Shown here in pieces: positions 8,756 through 15,382 of a stretch of DNA of 64,000 nucleotides. The position numbers and the translations under genes are program-made. Within the stretch, counting starts at the first letter, position 1; every line of letters starts with the position of its first letter. The stretch spans positions 5,462,924-5,526,923 of the forward strand of contig NZ_CP123897.1 in NCBI RefSeq assembly GCF_029910655.1. The letters are read 5' to 3'. The DNA is from Methylomonas sp. UP202 (GTDB lineage: Bacteria; Pseudomonadota; Gammaproteobacteria; Methylococcales; Methylomonadaceae). The notes below the pieces were generated by a model, which was given only the letters and a program-made list of their open reading frames with translations, had not been told where the DNA came from and did not search any database.

Positions 8756-9741
8756 CGGGTCTCCGTCAATTGGGCGATGACTTGCCGCGTCAGCCGTTCG
8801 CTGTAGCTGTCGCGCGGCCAATGGCCGGGACTCCAGCCTTTTAAAAAGCGGTGAAAGTCGGTCCACGCCAGCGGGTACAAGGCTCGCCAATCGCGCTCCA
8901 GCGCGGCGGCGTCGATATCCGGGCGCTTGGCGCTTATGGCCCGGCGCAGGGCGGCGAAGTAGATCGCCAGCAGTTCGGACTCGCGGCGTTCGCATTCCGG
9001 CAAGGGTAGGCAACTGTCGATGAAGTAGGCCACGTCCTTGATGCCCGGCCCGCCGCCGACGTATTGAAAATCCACCGCCGCGACTGGGCCGCGCTCGGCG
9101 AAGCAAAAATTGTCCAGCTTGGCATCGCCGTGTACCAGGGTTTGAAACGGGCTGGCGCTCAGCGCCCGGTCAATCGCGGCGGCGGCCTGTTGTAACGGCG
9201 GATCGTTCAACGCCTGCAACTCGTCGGGCCGGGTCTCCAGATGCCAGTATGTACCGGTCGGCCACAGGCCTTCCGGCGTAACGCCAAGGAAAGTCGCGTG
9301 AAAATTCGCCAGCCAGTCCAGACAGGCGCTTAAATCGTCCTCCGCAATCCGCGAGCGGCGGCGGCCGAAACCGGCGGCGTCCAGGTCTTCCAGGATCAGC
9401 ACCACTTCGTCGCCGAACCTGGCCGAGGCCAAGCTCGCCGGCACCCGGCAAGCGCTGTCGCAACGCGAACTCCAATCGCTATACCAGACGGTTTCGACTT
9501 GATAGGAGCGCAATTTGCGCCGGTGCGAGAGGTCGCCGTGCCCGATGCGCGGCGGCTTGACGTGCTTGACCACGACGCCGGCGCGGTCGGCGCCGTGCAA
9601 GCGGTAGCGCACGATCCGGCCGTAGCCGCTCCACAAGCGCTGCACCACCTGTTGCGACTCGGCCTGGGCGGCGCCGGTGGCTTGGCAAATCAGGGCGGCG
9701 ATGTCGGGCGGCATAAGCAGTCGGGCTGAGAAAATCGTCAT
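8680..9741 (-). CDS. Aminoglycoside phosphotransferase-like small-molecule kinase
   Basis: 353 residues with the protein-kinase-like fold of the APH/choline kinase/ecdysteroid-kinase-like group. The catalytic loop [13 protein letters not shown] (about residue 207) and the metal-binding [19 protein letters not shown] are plain, as is [14 protein letters not shown] at the hinge. Substrate unknown; an ATP-dependent phosphorylation of a hydroxylated metabolite is expected. The last 25 codons run into the phosphatase gene in another frame, an unusually long overlap of 76 bases. The ATG at 9741 is used; an internal ATG at 9714 is possible. Confidence 0.8.
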   Translation of the reverse strand: MTIFSARLLMPPDIAALICQATGAAQAESQQVVQRLWSGYGRIVRYRLHGADRAGVVVKHVKPPRIGHGDLSHRRKLRSYQVETVWYSDWSSRCDSACRVPASLASARFGDEVVLILEDLDAAGFGRRRSRIAEDDLSACLDWLANFHATFLGVTPEGLWPTGTYWHLETRPDELQALNDPPLQQAAAAIDRALSASPFQTLVHGDAKLDNFCFAERGPVAAVDFQYVGGGPGIKDVAYFIDSCLPLPECERRESELLAIYFAALRRAISAKRPDIDAAALERDWRALYPLAWTDFHRFLKGWSPGHWPRDSYSERLTRQVIAQLTETRCDSATWIYTCSANARSRRPIRPAN

Positions 9742-9797
9742 TATACAAAGCGGCGATCTGGGTTAAGGTAACGCGACATTTGCATTCGGGATTTGCG

Positions 9798-10847
9798 ATG
9801 AACTTTGCCTCCGATAACTGGGCCGGCGCGCATCCGGCCATCGCCCAACATTTGCTGACCGTCTCGGCCGGTTTCGCCGCGCCCTACGGCGCCAGCGAGC
9901 TGGATCGCGCCGTCGAGCAGCGCTTTAACCAACTGTTCGAACGCGAGGTGGCGGTGTACTTCGTCGGCACCGGCACCGCCGCCAATTCGCTGGCGCTGGC
10001 TGCGATCAACCGGCCCGGCGGCGTGACCTTCTGTCATCGCGAAGCCCACATGCTGGAAGACGAATGCGGCGCGCCGGAATTTTTCACCCACGGCGCCCGG
10101 CTGGCGGCGGTCGACGGCGAGTTGGGCAAACTCGATCCGGCCAAGCTGGCGGCGGAGATTCGCCGCTTTCCGGCCGATTTCATCCACGCCGGCCAGCCGA
10201 TGGCGGTATCCATCACCCAAGCCAGCGAAATCGGCACCGTTTACCGTCCCGACGAAATCGCCGCGATCGCCGAGGTGGCGCAAACCCACGGGCTGCCGCT
10301 GCACATGGACGGCGCCCGCTTCGCCAACGCCCTGGTCGCGCTAAACCTGACGCCGGCCGACATGACCTGGAAACTCGGCGTGGACATCGTGTCGTTTGGT
10401 GCCACCAAGAACGGTTGCTGGTGCGCCGAGGCGCTGGTGTTCATGAACCCGGCCGCCGCCAAGGATCTGCCCTTCATCCGCAAGCGCGCGGCGCAGTTGT
10501 TTTCCAAAAGCCGCTTTATCGCCGCGCAATTCCAGGCCTATCTGCACGACGGCCTGTGGCTGGCATTGGCCCGCCACGCCAACGCGATGGCCGCGCGACT
10601 GCAACAAGGCATCGCCGCCTCCGCCCGCGCCCGGCTGGCCTGGCCGGCCGAAGCCAACGAGGTCTTCGCTATATTGACCCAGGCCGACGCCGCCCGGCTG
10701 CGCTCGGCCGGCGCGGTGTTTTATCCGTGGAATCCGCCGCATGCCGTGCCGGGCCTACTCGCCGAGCACGAAACCCTGGTCCGCCTGGTCGCCAGTTTTG
10801 CCACGCAACCGGACGACGTGGAGCGGTTTATCGATGTGTTGGGTTAA
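9798..10847 (+). CDS. Low-specificity L-threonine aldolase / beta-eliminating lyase family
   Basis: 349 residues from ATG 9798; a TTG six codons upstream is less likely. It is a fold type I PLP enzyme that cleaves threonine to glycine and acetaldehyde or a related beta-hydroxy amino acid. Seen: MNFASDNWAGAHP at the N-terminus, FVGTGTAANSLAL, the PLP-contacting LPLHMDGARFANAL and the Schiff-base lysine in SFGATKNGCWCAEAL (about residue 204). Divergent from the kinase gene with 56 bases between starts. Confidence 0.9.
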   Translation: MNFASDNWAGAHPAIAQHLLTVSAGFAAPYGASELDRAVEQRFNQLFEREVAVYFVGTGTAANSLALAAINRPGGVTFCHREAHMLEDECGAPEFFTHGARLAAVDGELGKLDPAKLAAEIRRFPADFIHAGQPMAVSITQASEIGTVYRPDEIAAIAEVAQTHGLPLHMDGARFANALVALNLTPADMTWKLGVDIVSFGATKNGCWCAEALVFMNPAAAKDLPFIRKRAAQLFSKSRFIAAQFQAYLHDGLWLALARHANAMAARLQQGIAASARARLAWPAEANEVFAILTQADAARLRSAGAVFYPWNPPHAVPGLLAEHETLVRLVASFATQPDDVERFIDVLG

Positions 10848-11471
10848 TTGATACGGCGGAACCGCCGACGCGTTCCGCCGAGTGTTCACCGACCCAAAAA
10901 TCGCAAACATCCAAAGGTTTGGGATTCTACGGTTACCGGCGTTAATAAAAATGAATCACGGACACTCAGCGCCACGCCCGATGATTCAAACATTTCGTTG
11001 ATCACAAAGCCGTCCCGCCCTTGGCTAAGCTCCAGCCACATACGGCGTCGAGCATTTTTTGCCCGGCCGACCACCAGCGATTCGAACCCACCTTTCCCGC
11101 CAGCCGGAGTCGCCCAAACAACTCGGCCGGAGTACAAACCTAGGTTTGTACTCCAATGCGCCGATCCCCTGCCGCCAAGCGCCGCGGCGAGAAATCGAGC
11201 GGATTGGGTCAACAATGTCTCCGCCGGAACCTGCCCCGCCTAATCGAGCAAAACGCAGCTTTTTTAGAGGTCCAAGGAAGTCCGTTAAACGCCCCGCCGG
11301 AATCGCGGGACCAATGGTTGGGGATTGAGGTCAGGTAGGGCGGAAGCCATCAGGCGTTCCACCTTACGGGTTTGATCCACCAGCTGGAAGGAGGGCGCTG
11401 TTGGCGCCGAACTGAAACCGCCTGTCGATAGCGCAACGACGACAGCAAGAGACGGCGAGACGGAGCATGAC
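10848..11471. other. Intergenic stretch with repeats, no convincing gene
   Basis: About 620 bases with no frame that looks like natural protein. It begins with a hairpin of the 'ggcggaaccg..cgcgttccgcc' family (10854-10880), holds a perfect 26-base palindrome (11129-11154) and a related 'gccatcaggcgttccaccttacgg' block (around 11347-11371). A 109-codon minus frame at 10886-11215 was considered and rejected. Confidence 0.5.
11129..11154. repeat. Perfect 26-base palindrome
   Basis: Each half is GGAGTACAAACCT and the second half is its exact reverse complement, centred on CCTAGG. With no loop it is a poor terminator and a good candidate for a dimeric-protein binding site. No gene start lies next to it. 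Confidence 0.5.
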
Positions 11472-11500
11472 GGCTAACGTAGAGCTAACCGGGCGCGGCA
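11472..11500 (-). other. Partial attC-like (integron cassette) site
   Basis: Read on the plus strand, GCTAACGTAGAGCTAACCGGGCGCGG is very like one arm of the complete site at 14766 (CCTAACGTGTAGCTAAGGGGCGCG). Only one half is present; where the other arm should be there is the stump of a toxin gene. It fits a deletion that joined the toxin to the middle of its attC. Confidence 0.4.
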
Positions 11501-11526
11501 CGATGAAACGTGACGCGCAGACTCAT
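11485..11526 (-). pseudogene. RelE/ParE-type toxin stump (first 11 codons)
   Basis: The ATG overlaps the antitoxin stop (ATGA), the usual coupling in this toxin-antitoxin type. The frame reads MSLRVTFHRAA, the N-terminus of RelE/ParE-family toxins paired with this antitoxin family, then PG and a TAG inside the attC-like arm. The remaining 80 or so codons are missing, so the toxin is dead. Confidence 0.5.
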
Positions 11527-11750
11527 TGCCTGATTTTGGCAAGAGCAGCGGCTTTTACTTCACTCCAGGGAACTACATCATCGGGGTTGGCAAGGTGATC
11601 TGCGAGGCGGCGGTCAAGCTCCGTTTTTTGCGCTTCGGTCAACGATGGCGTGGCGCCACGACTAACAATACCATCCCATATAGCTTCAACCAGTTCGATC
11701 TGCTCATCAATGCCAAGTACACGAGCTTGCTGTAAGAGTTGTGTATTCAT
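11523..11750 (-). CDS. Addiction module antitoxin (TIGR02574-like), toxin partner lost
   Basis: 75 residues from ATG 11750; a TTG six codons upstream is not needed. LLQQARVLGIDEQIELVEAIWDGI, followed by LTEAQKTELDRRLADHLANPDDVVPWSEV, is the pattern of the short 'addiction module component' antitoxins that precede RelE-like toxins. The stop overlaps a toxin ATG that is cut after 11 codons. The gene starts 66 bases after the attC-like site at 11816-11881, as expected for a cassette. Confidence 0.8.
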   Translation of the reverse strand: MNTQLLQQARVLGIDEQIELVEAIWDGIVSRGATPSLTEAQKTELDRRLADHLANPDDVVPWSEVKAAALAKIRQ

Positions 11751-11815
11751 GATCTGGCCCCCGTTCAAAGCTAACTAAGAATTCTACCGAGCTTTGCCGC
11801 CAATGTCGAACAGAG

Positions 11816-11881
11816 GCCTAACGTGAAAGTGAGGCGACCTGCACGGCTTTTCGCGCAGGTCGCCTCAACCGCAGGGTAGGT
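11816..11881 (-). other. attC-like recombination site
   Basis: On the plus strand the site begins GCCTAAC (consensus RYYYAAC) and ends GGTAGGT, close to GTTRRRY. Between them GAGGCGACCTGC and GCAGGTCGCCTC form a perfect 12-base stem with a 12-base loop. On the minus strand the GTTAGGC end faces the antitoxin gene and the other end follows the small membrane gene, the arrangement of integron cassettes. Confidence 0.6.
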
Positions 11882-11901
11882 TTCATGGATGAATTCCCTG
11901 C

Positions 11902-12022
11902 TTACTTGGTAGTGCCGTCGTGCTCGATCTTGCGAAGCACGACATGAATGGTGGCCAGGTAGAAATAGAACATCCAACTTAACCAAAGAGCCTAGTAGAT
12001 ACGCACCGAGTACCTTCTTCAT
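11902..12022 (-). pseudogene. Small membrane protein gene with a likely frameshift
   Basis: From ATG 12022, preceded by CGAGG, the frame reads MKKVLGAYLLGSLVK; shifting by one base at TTAAGT gives WMFYFYLATIHVVLRKIEHD and then GTTK and a stop at 11902. Joined, this is a natural-looking 39-residue single-span membrane protein with a charged C-terminus. Removing one A restores it. The gene ends about 20 bases before the attC-like site, as a cassette gene should. Family unknown. Confidence 0.4.
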
Positions 12023-12127
12023 CGGAAACCTCGAAAATGGCATGCGGCGCATGCATGGCAGCTGTTTACGATTTGAAAACCGGCCAATCAGGAATTTCCA
12101 ATACCCAAATGAATCGGTATAACAGTC

Positions 12128-12193
12128 TAGGGTGGGCAAGTTTGCCCACCGATGCCGTTTGATTCCGCGTGGGCACTAAATCGTGCCTACCCT
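12128..12193. repeat. Palindromic repeat, family A copy 1
   Basis: Runs from TAGGGTGGGCAAGTTTGCCC to GTGCCTACCCT with inverted ends and an inner TTTGATTCCGCGTGGGCACT. Near-identical copies are at 13003-13077 and 13978-14049, with a partial one at 14359-14393. It carries no coding frame and resembles a very small MITE or REP-type element. Confidence 0.75.
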
Positions 12194-12237
12194 GGCTACG
12201 CTGGATGCCGTCATGTGACGCGCGTGGCGTTCGATTT

Positions 12238-12262
12238 GGCGGAACCGCTAGCGCGTTCCGCC
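12238..12262. repeat. Hairpin repeat, family B copy
   Basis: GGCGGAACCGCTAGCGCGTTCCGCC, an inverted repeat, found again at 12952-12976 (one base different) and in a diverged form at 10854-10880. It lies just downstream of hicA and could also stop transcription, though no T-run follows. Confidence 0.65.
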
Positions 12263-12269
12263 TTACGAA

Positions 12270-12497
12270 TTAGGCCTGATATTTAAGAAACTCTTCAACT
12301 GTCAGGCCAATATCCTTAGCGATTTGCCGAAGTAAAATGGGTGAAATATCACGCCCCGCATGAAACGGCACAGTCGTGCATCTACCGTCAGGGTGGCGGA
12401 ACTGTTTATGCGAACCACGTTGTCGGGTTTCTGTAAATCCCAATATTTCGAGCAAAGCGATAATTTCGCGAGGTTTAAGTACAGGTAAATTTCCCAT
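12270..12497 (-). CDS. hicA: HicA family mRNA interferase toxin
   Basis: 75 residues from ATG 12497, two bases after the hicB stop. The dsRNA-binding-like fold is shown by KPREIIALLEILGFTETRQR, then GSHKQFRHPDG with the catalytic His, TTVPFHAGRDISPILLRQI and a final DIGLTVEEFL. HicA cleaves mRNA and is inhibited by HicB. Antitoxin-first order here. Part of the minus-strand cassette-like array. Confidence 0.93.
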   Translation of the reverse strand: MGNLPVLKPREIIALLEILGFTETRQRGSHKQFRHPDGRCTTVPFHAGRDISPILLRQIAKDIGLTVEEFLKYQA

Positions 12498-12499
12498 GC

Positions 12500-12709
12500 T
12501 CAAGCGACGACCACGTTTTGCGTTCCAACAAACTCTGCTTCCAATATCGGCTCACCATCTTCAAGTAACATTTCAATGACTTCCCGAAGATTTTGATTAA
12601 GTTCGTCCAATGATTCCGCTTGGCTATGCGCGCCGGTAAATCCGGGAATAAAGCCCACGTATAGTCCAGTGTCGCGACATCTTTCAATAATTGCCGTGTA
12701 AACTCTCAT
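12500..12709 (-). CDS. hicB: HicB family antitoxin
   Basis: 69 residues. MRVYTAIIERCRDTGLYVGFIPGFTGAHSQ and SLDELNQNLREVIEMLLEDGEP are the partially degraded RNase H-like core of HicB. No C-terminal DNA-binding domain is present, as in many short HicB proteins. AGAGGGTAGAGAAAC precedes the ATG and gives a ribosome site. Neutralises HicA encoded 2 bases downstream. Confidence 0.92.
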   Translation of the reverse strand: MRVYTAIIERCRDTGLYVGFIPGFTGAHSQAESLDELNQNLREVIEMLLEDGEPILEAEFVGTQNVVVA

Positions 12710-13002
12710 GTTTCTCTACCCTCTTTGAATGTCGATTAAAAACCAAGCCGAATTTCCCCCGCTTGGATTTTATGAACAGAATTTCGTCATGCAATCAGCC
12801 GGATTTACCTTAGTATCACTCGTATTAAAATTATCCAGAATCCCGAGTCTCGTAGCGTAATAGTGAAAAATCGCGGAATTCGTTTCGTTCAGGCTACGCT
12901 GGCTGCGTATCAGGTCGGATGCCATCAGGTGGTCCGCCTGGCCTTCGATTTGGCGGAACCGCTAACGCGTTCCGCCTTACGGGTTACTGGTTGAGGCATT
13001 CA
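12710..13002. other. Intergenic stretch upstream of hicB
   Basis: No gene seen. The part next to hicB is AT-rich and probably holds its promoter. From about 12890 it consists of a repeat block (GGCTACGCTGG..GATGCCATCAGGTGGTCCGCC) ending in the family B hairpin at 12952-12976; a similar block precedes the copy at 12238. Confidence 0.5.
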
Positions 13003-13077
13003 AATGTAGGGTGGGCAAGTTTGCCCACCGATGGCGCTTGATTCCGCGTGGGCACTAAATCGTGCCCACCCTACATT
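13003..13077. repeat. Palindromic repeat, family A copy 2 (complete ends)
   Basis: The most complete copy: it starts AATGTAGGGTGGGCA and ends with the exact reverse complement TGCCCACCCTACATT. It sits inside the 3' part of a small gene (13071-13205) whose frame it ends, which suggests that the repeat moved in. Confidence 0.8.
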
Positions 13078-13205
13078 ACTTCCATAAGTGCATGAAGCTT
13101 AATTACAAAACTCCAATCATCTTCGCGAATGAACTCATTTGTGAAACCAGAGCGAATATGTAATCGGCTTTCTAGTTCTTCTGAAAATCGAATTAACTCG
13201 TCCAT
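13071..13205 (-). pseudogene. Gene truncated by a family A repeat
   Basis: 44 codons from ATG 13205 reading MDELIRFSEELESRLHIRSG, then FTNEFIREDDWSFVIKLHALMEV, after which the frame enters the repeat and stops at its TAG. The amphipathic, protein-like sequence breaks off abruptly at the repeat boundary, so it is the N-terminal part of a larger lost protein. DDWSFVIKLHAL suggests a conserved helix, but I cannot name the family. Confidence 0.45.
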
Positions 13206-13239
13206 AATTCTAGCGATAAAGGTAACTTCACGATGGAAG

Positions 13240-13294
13240 TGTAACGACAACAGGAGCGAAGCTTTTGCCGGTCAAATTGACCCGCTGGTTATGC
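13240..13294 (-). other. attC-like site, diverged
   Basis: On the plus strand it runs from TGTAACGACAACAGGAGCG to GGTCAAATTGACCCGCTGGTTATGC. The right half closely matches that of the site at 13671-13743 (GGTCAGATTTAACGACTGGTTAAATGC). It overlaps the stop codon of the 121-residue gene and precedes the truncated gene at 13205, in cassette order. Confidence 0.45.
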
Positions 13295-13654
13295 ATTTTT
13301 GTCGTACCTTTTCTTTGCTTCCATTAGCGTATTGCAAACATCCGCAGCAAAATCATTCAGATGCTCAATAGGAAGATTTTTTGCGTACCCACTTTTAGCC
13401 AAAACATTCGTTTTTGTTTCTGGCGTAATGTAATATGCCAGCAAGGCATCAAGTTCATTTATAACAAAATCTTTTTCAGCGTCTAAAAACTCTTCGGACT
13501 CGGAATTAAGCGTGATGTAATCCCATTCTACGTCACCTAACGAAGTTCTTCGTCTAGTTATCACGTAAGGAATGTTCTTTTCTGTACATTGATGAAACCA
13601 ATGAGTTTCTTCTTCTTTGCTAGAACCGTTTTGATCTAGAAATTCAATTTTCAT
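13289..13654 (-). CDS. Hypothetical protein, 121 residues, in cassette array
   Basis: Begins MKIEFLDQNGSSKEEETHWF and continues as an acidic soluble protein (VEWDYITLNSESEEF, DALLAYYITPETKTNVLAKS, DFAADVCNTLMEAKKRY). No signal peptide, membrane span or known motif. AT-rich compared with core genes. It starts about 17 bases after one attC-like site and its stop lies inside the next one, the tight packing typical of integron gene cassettes. Function unknown. Confidence 0.6.
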   Translation of the reverse strand: MKIEFLDQNGSSKEEETHWFHQCTEKNIPYVITRRRTSLGDVEWDYITLNSESEEFLDAEKDFVINELDALLAYYITPETKTNVLAKSGYAKNLPIEHLNDFAADVCNTLMEAKKRYDKNA

Positions 13655-13670
13655 AGGTTAATCCGATATT

Positions 13671-13743
13671 ACATAACGAATAGAGTTAACCTGCCAAAAC
13701 TGAGCGAAGCGGAGTTTTGGTCAGATTTAACGACTGGTTAAAT
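13671..13743 (-). other. attC-like recombination site
   Basis: Plus-strand order: ACATAAC, GAGTTAACCTGCCAAAACT, a GAGCGAAGCG loop, AGTTTTGGTCAGATTTAAC, then GTTAAAT. The two inner arms pair almost fully with one extra base, and the outer ends approximate RYYYAAC and GTTRRRY. A gene starts immediately beyond the left end. This is one of the best sites in the array. Confidence 0.6.
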
Positions 13744-13915
13744 GCCTTGGTGACATTTCCAAACAGTAATTTTGATTCAAGCAAAGAAACACGAATGACG
13801 CTGAAAATCATGGCTTAACCTGGAGGGAAAAACATATTTTCATGATTTCTTCAGCCATTATTTTCTATTTCTTTAATTATTTATTGCTTTCCAAGCCTTT
13901 AGAGATTGGCCCCGC
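13744..13915. other. Short cassette-like segment without a gene
   Basis: AT-rich 170 bases between two attC-like sites. Only frames of under 40 codons are present on the minus strand and none looks like protein. It may be a non-coding or decayed cassette. Confidence 0.35.
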
Positions 13916-13966
13916 ATTTAACTATTGATTATCAGGCAAACCTACCCATATGACCTGATATTAACC
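13916..13966 (-). other. attC-like half site with stem
   Basis: Starts ATTTAAC (fits RYYYAAC), then TTGATTATCAGG and CCTGATATTAA as imperfect inverted arms around a 19-base loop. The same layout occurs at 15128-15176. The second outer element is not clear, so it may be a decayed site or a related repeat. Confidence 0.4.
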
Positions 13967-13977
13967 GCCCTTTCAGC

Positions 13978-14049
13978 CTGGGCGGGCAAGTTTGCCCACC
14001 GGTAGCGTTTGATTCCGCGTGGGCACTAAATCGTGCCCACCTTACATTA
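13978..14049. repeat. Palindromic repeat, family A copy 3
   Basis: Shares GGGCAAGTTTGCCCACCG, TTTGATTCCGCGTGGGCACT and TCGTGCCCACCTTACATT with copy 2; the left end is diverged. Confidence 0.7.
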
Positions 14050-14079
14050 CTACCCGCCAACAATTCTACTCGCGGCGGA

Positions 14080-14310
14080 GTGAATCCCCTGATGCCGCGC
14101 CGAGCACCGAAGGGTTCGAGCGGGAATTGCCCGACAGGGGCGCGGCAGGGATGCCGCGCGTTTTTGGAGGGCTATGGATAGCCCTTCCAAAAATCCCGCT
14201 CAAACCCGCAGGAGCGCAGGATGTAAGCGGCATGGGCTGTCGTTTCTTTTGGATACTTTTCTTTGGACAAGCAAAGAAAAGTATCTCGGCTGTCGGGCCG
14301 AAACCCGACA
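14080..14310. repeat. Long dispersed non-coding repeat block
   Basis: Contains GAATCCCCTGATGCCGCGCC, GGAGGGCTATGGATAGCCCTTCC (inverted repeat) and ACTTTTCTTTGGACAAGCAAAGAAAAGT (inverted repeat), a combination I recognise as widespread intergenic repeat DNA in gammaproteobacteria. A 114-codon frame on the minus strand through it (14066-14410) is the frequently mis-annotated 'hypothetical protein' of this repeat and is not called. Confidence 0.6.
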
Positions 14311-14358
14311 TTAAAATCAGCTTCGCATTAGCGAAACACAAAATAAATTTGCTTTCAA

Positions 14359-14393
14359 TCCGCGTGGGCACAAACGCCGTGCCCACCCTACTA
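14359..14393. repeat. Family A repeat, partial copy
   Basis: CCGCGTGGGCACAAACGCCGTGCCCACCCTA matches only the right part of the full element. Confidence 0.55.
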
Positions 14394-14413
14394 CTCGGCT
14401 CTGGTCGCAATCT

Positions 14414-14758
14414 TTACTTGATTGCCTTTGCTTTATTGGCGCGTAGGCCGCGTAGCATTCTCAAGATTAGAGCTCGTTCGAGCGTTCCCTGGCATCTGTA
14501 TAGGTCAAGAATCTCCAACTCGTCTGGCGAAAGTGCGAGCTGACCAGGCTTCGCGGAAGTCGCGTTCAAGAGATCATCCACGGAAACTTGGAGAGCGTCG
14601 GCAATGGGCTGTAGATAGGGCTTCGAAGGCGCCCTTGATGGATTCATCTCCCAGTTCGACACCGCTGCAACCGAAATGCCGAGGCGTCGACTCAACTCGG
14701 ATGCAGTGATGCCTAGTTCCTTGCGGCGTGTCCGAATGAACTGACCGATCGATGTCAT
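14414..14758 (-). CDS. XRE-family helix-turn-helix regulator
   Basis: 114 residues. IGQFIRTRRKELGITASELS, RRLGISVAAVSNWEMN and LQPIADALQVSVDDLL form a complete Cro/C1-type DNA-binding domain in residues 4-65. The C-terminal half (LSPDELEILDLYRCQGTLER) looks like a short effector or dimer helix. It starts 7 bases after the GTTAGGC end of the attC-like site at 14766-14843, so it sits exactly as a cassette gene would. Its target is unknown; phage-type or toxin-antitoxin regulation is possible. Confidence 0.85.
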   Translation of the reverse strand: MTSIGQFIRTRRKELGITASELSRRLGISVAAVSNWEMNPSRAPSKPYLQPIADALQVSVDDLLNATSAKPGQLALSPDELEILDLYRCQGTLERALILRMLRGLRANKAKAIK

Positions 14759-14765
14759 TTGAGCC

Positions 14766-14843
14766 GCCTAACGTGTAGCTAAGGGGCGCGCCGAAGGCGC
14801 GTCCCAGCGACCGAAGGGAGCGAACTTGAGCGTAGGGTTAGGC
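14766..14843 (-). other. attC-like recombination site (best example)
   Basis: Begins GCCTAAC and ends GTTAGGC, both exact to the RYYYAAC / GTTRRRY consensus. Inner arms GCTAAG and CTTGAGC pair with one unpaired base, the extrahelical base that marks attC polarity, and GGCGCGCC with GGCGCGTCC gives the apical stem. Genes flank it on both sides on the minus strand, one ending 22 bases before and one starting 7 bases after. Confidence 0.7.
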
Positions 14844-14865
14844 CGCAATACCAGAGGAAAAATAC

Positions 14866-15123
14866 TCACGTTGTTTTCACCCCTTCAAGCACAAATAGCT
14901 TAAGTAGATTTAGCGCTTGAGACTCGTTCTTACCCCAGCCGAGATGGTTGCGTCGGCCTCTCTCTGAGTAGTAAATAAGCCACTCGCTCCCCTCGCGGAC
15001 AACGCAATACGACTCGTCTTGATTTGAGTAAATGGAATACGCATTTTTTGGTATTTCGAGACGATCAAAGAATGCAATCAATTCTTCGACAGACCAACCA
15101 GTAGAGTCAGCGTTTTCGATCAT
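14866..15123 (-). CDS. Small hypothetical cassette protein, 85 residues
   Basis: Starts four bases after ACCTAAC (GTTAGGT on the coding strand) of an attC-like site and ends 22 bases before the next. Sequence MIENADSTGWSVEELIAFFD, then LEIPKNAYSIYSNQDESYCV, EWLIYYSERGRRNHLGW and NESQALNLLKLFVLEG. The order helix, strand with YS/YC, W..YYSERG strand and C-terminal helix resembles small proteins sometimes annotated as immunity proteins, but this is only a loose likeness. No signal peptide. Function unknown. Confidence 0.6.
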   Translation of the reverse strand: MIENADSTGWSVEELIAFFDRLEIPKNAYSIYSNQDESYCVVREGSEWLIYYSERGRRNHLGWGKNESQALNLLKLFVLEGVKTT

Positions 15124-15127
15124 GACG

Positions 15128-15176
15128 ACCTAACAATTGATTATCAAGCAAATCTGCCCGTATAAGTTGATATTAA
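15128..15176 (-). other. attC-like half site at the right end of the array
   Basis: ACCTAAC fits RYYYAAC, followed by TTGATTATCAAGCAAATCTG and TTGATATTAAC, the same layout as 13916-13966. On the minus strand GTTAGGT is followed after four bases by the start codon of the 85-residue gene. Beyond it (15177-15265) further TTGATA/TATCAA-type arms repeat, so the site may be duplicated. Confidence 0.45.
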
Positions 15177-15382
15177 CTGCCTTTTCAGGCAGTTTTGCCT
15201 GCGTATCCGGAAAAGTGAGCATGTTTGCTTTGATAACTTGATATTGGCCGGTAAATCAGGCAATCCTGCCTACGCATTAATTTGCCGCCGACTCTATCAG
15301 GTAGGCGCTTTATGTCAAGCAAGACTCCCGTAGCCACAGACCCCAACCGAATACCATGCTCATCAATCGCAAACGATAGCCC
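15177..15382. other. Intergenic, right border of the accessory array
   Basis: No gene. Holds GCCTTTTCAGGCAGTTTTGCCTGCG (small hairpins) and a second TTTGATAACTTGATATTGGCC copy. The host gene lnt ends at 15383. Confidence 0.4.

Noticed and set aside
11060..11110. GGTTCGAATC-like T-loop on the minus strand, possible tRNA or attachment site
   Set aside because: No matching T-stem, acceptor stem or anticodon arm could be built around it.
10886..11215. 109-codon minus-strand frame
   Set aside because: Contains the 26-base palindrome, starts with a weak codon context and has no recognisable domain or ribosome site.
11771..12139. 122-codon minus-strand frame through the attC-like site
   Set aside because: Only its middle part (MKKVLGAYLLGSLV) is protein-like; the rest crosses an attC stem and a repeat. 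Replaced by the short frameshifted membrane gene.
14066..14410. 114-codon minus-strand frame
   Set aside because: It lies across inverted repeats and dispersed repeat DNA; its product is of the kind often predicted from this repeat in many genomes and lacks protein-like composition.
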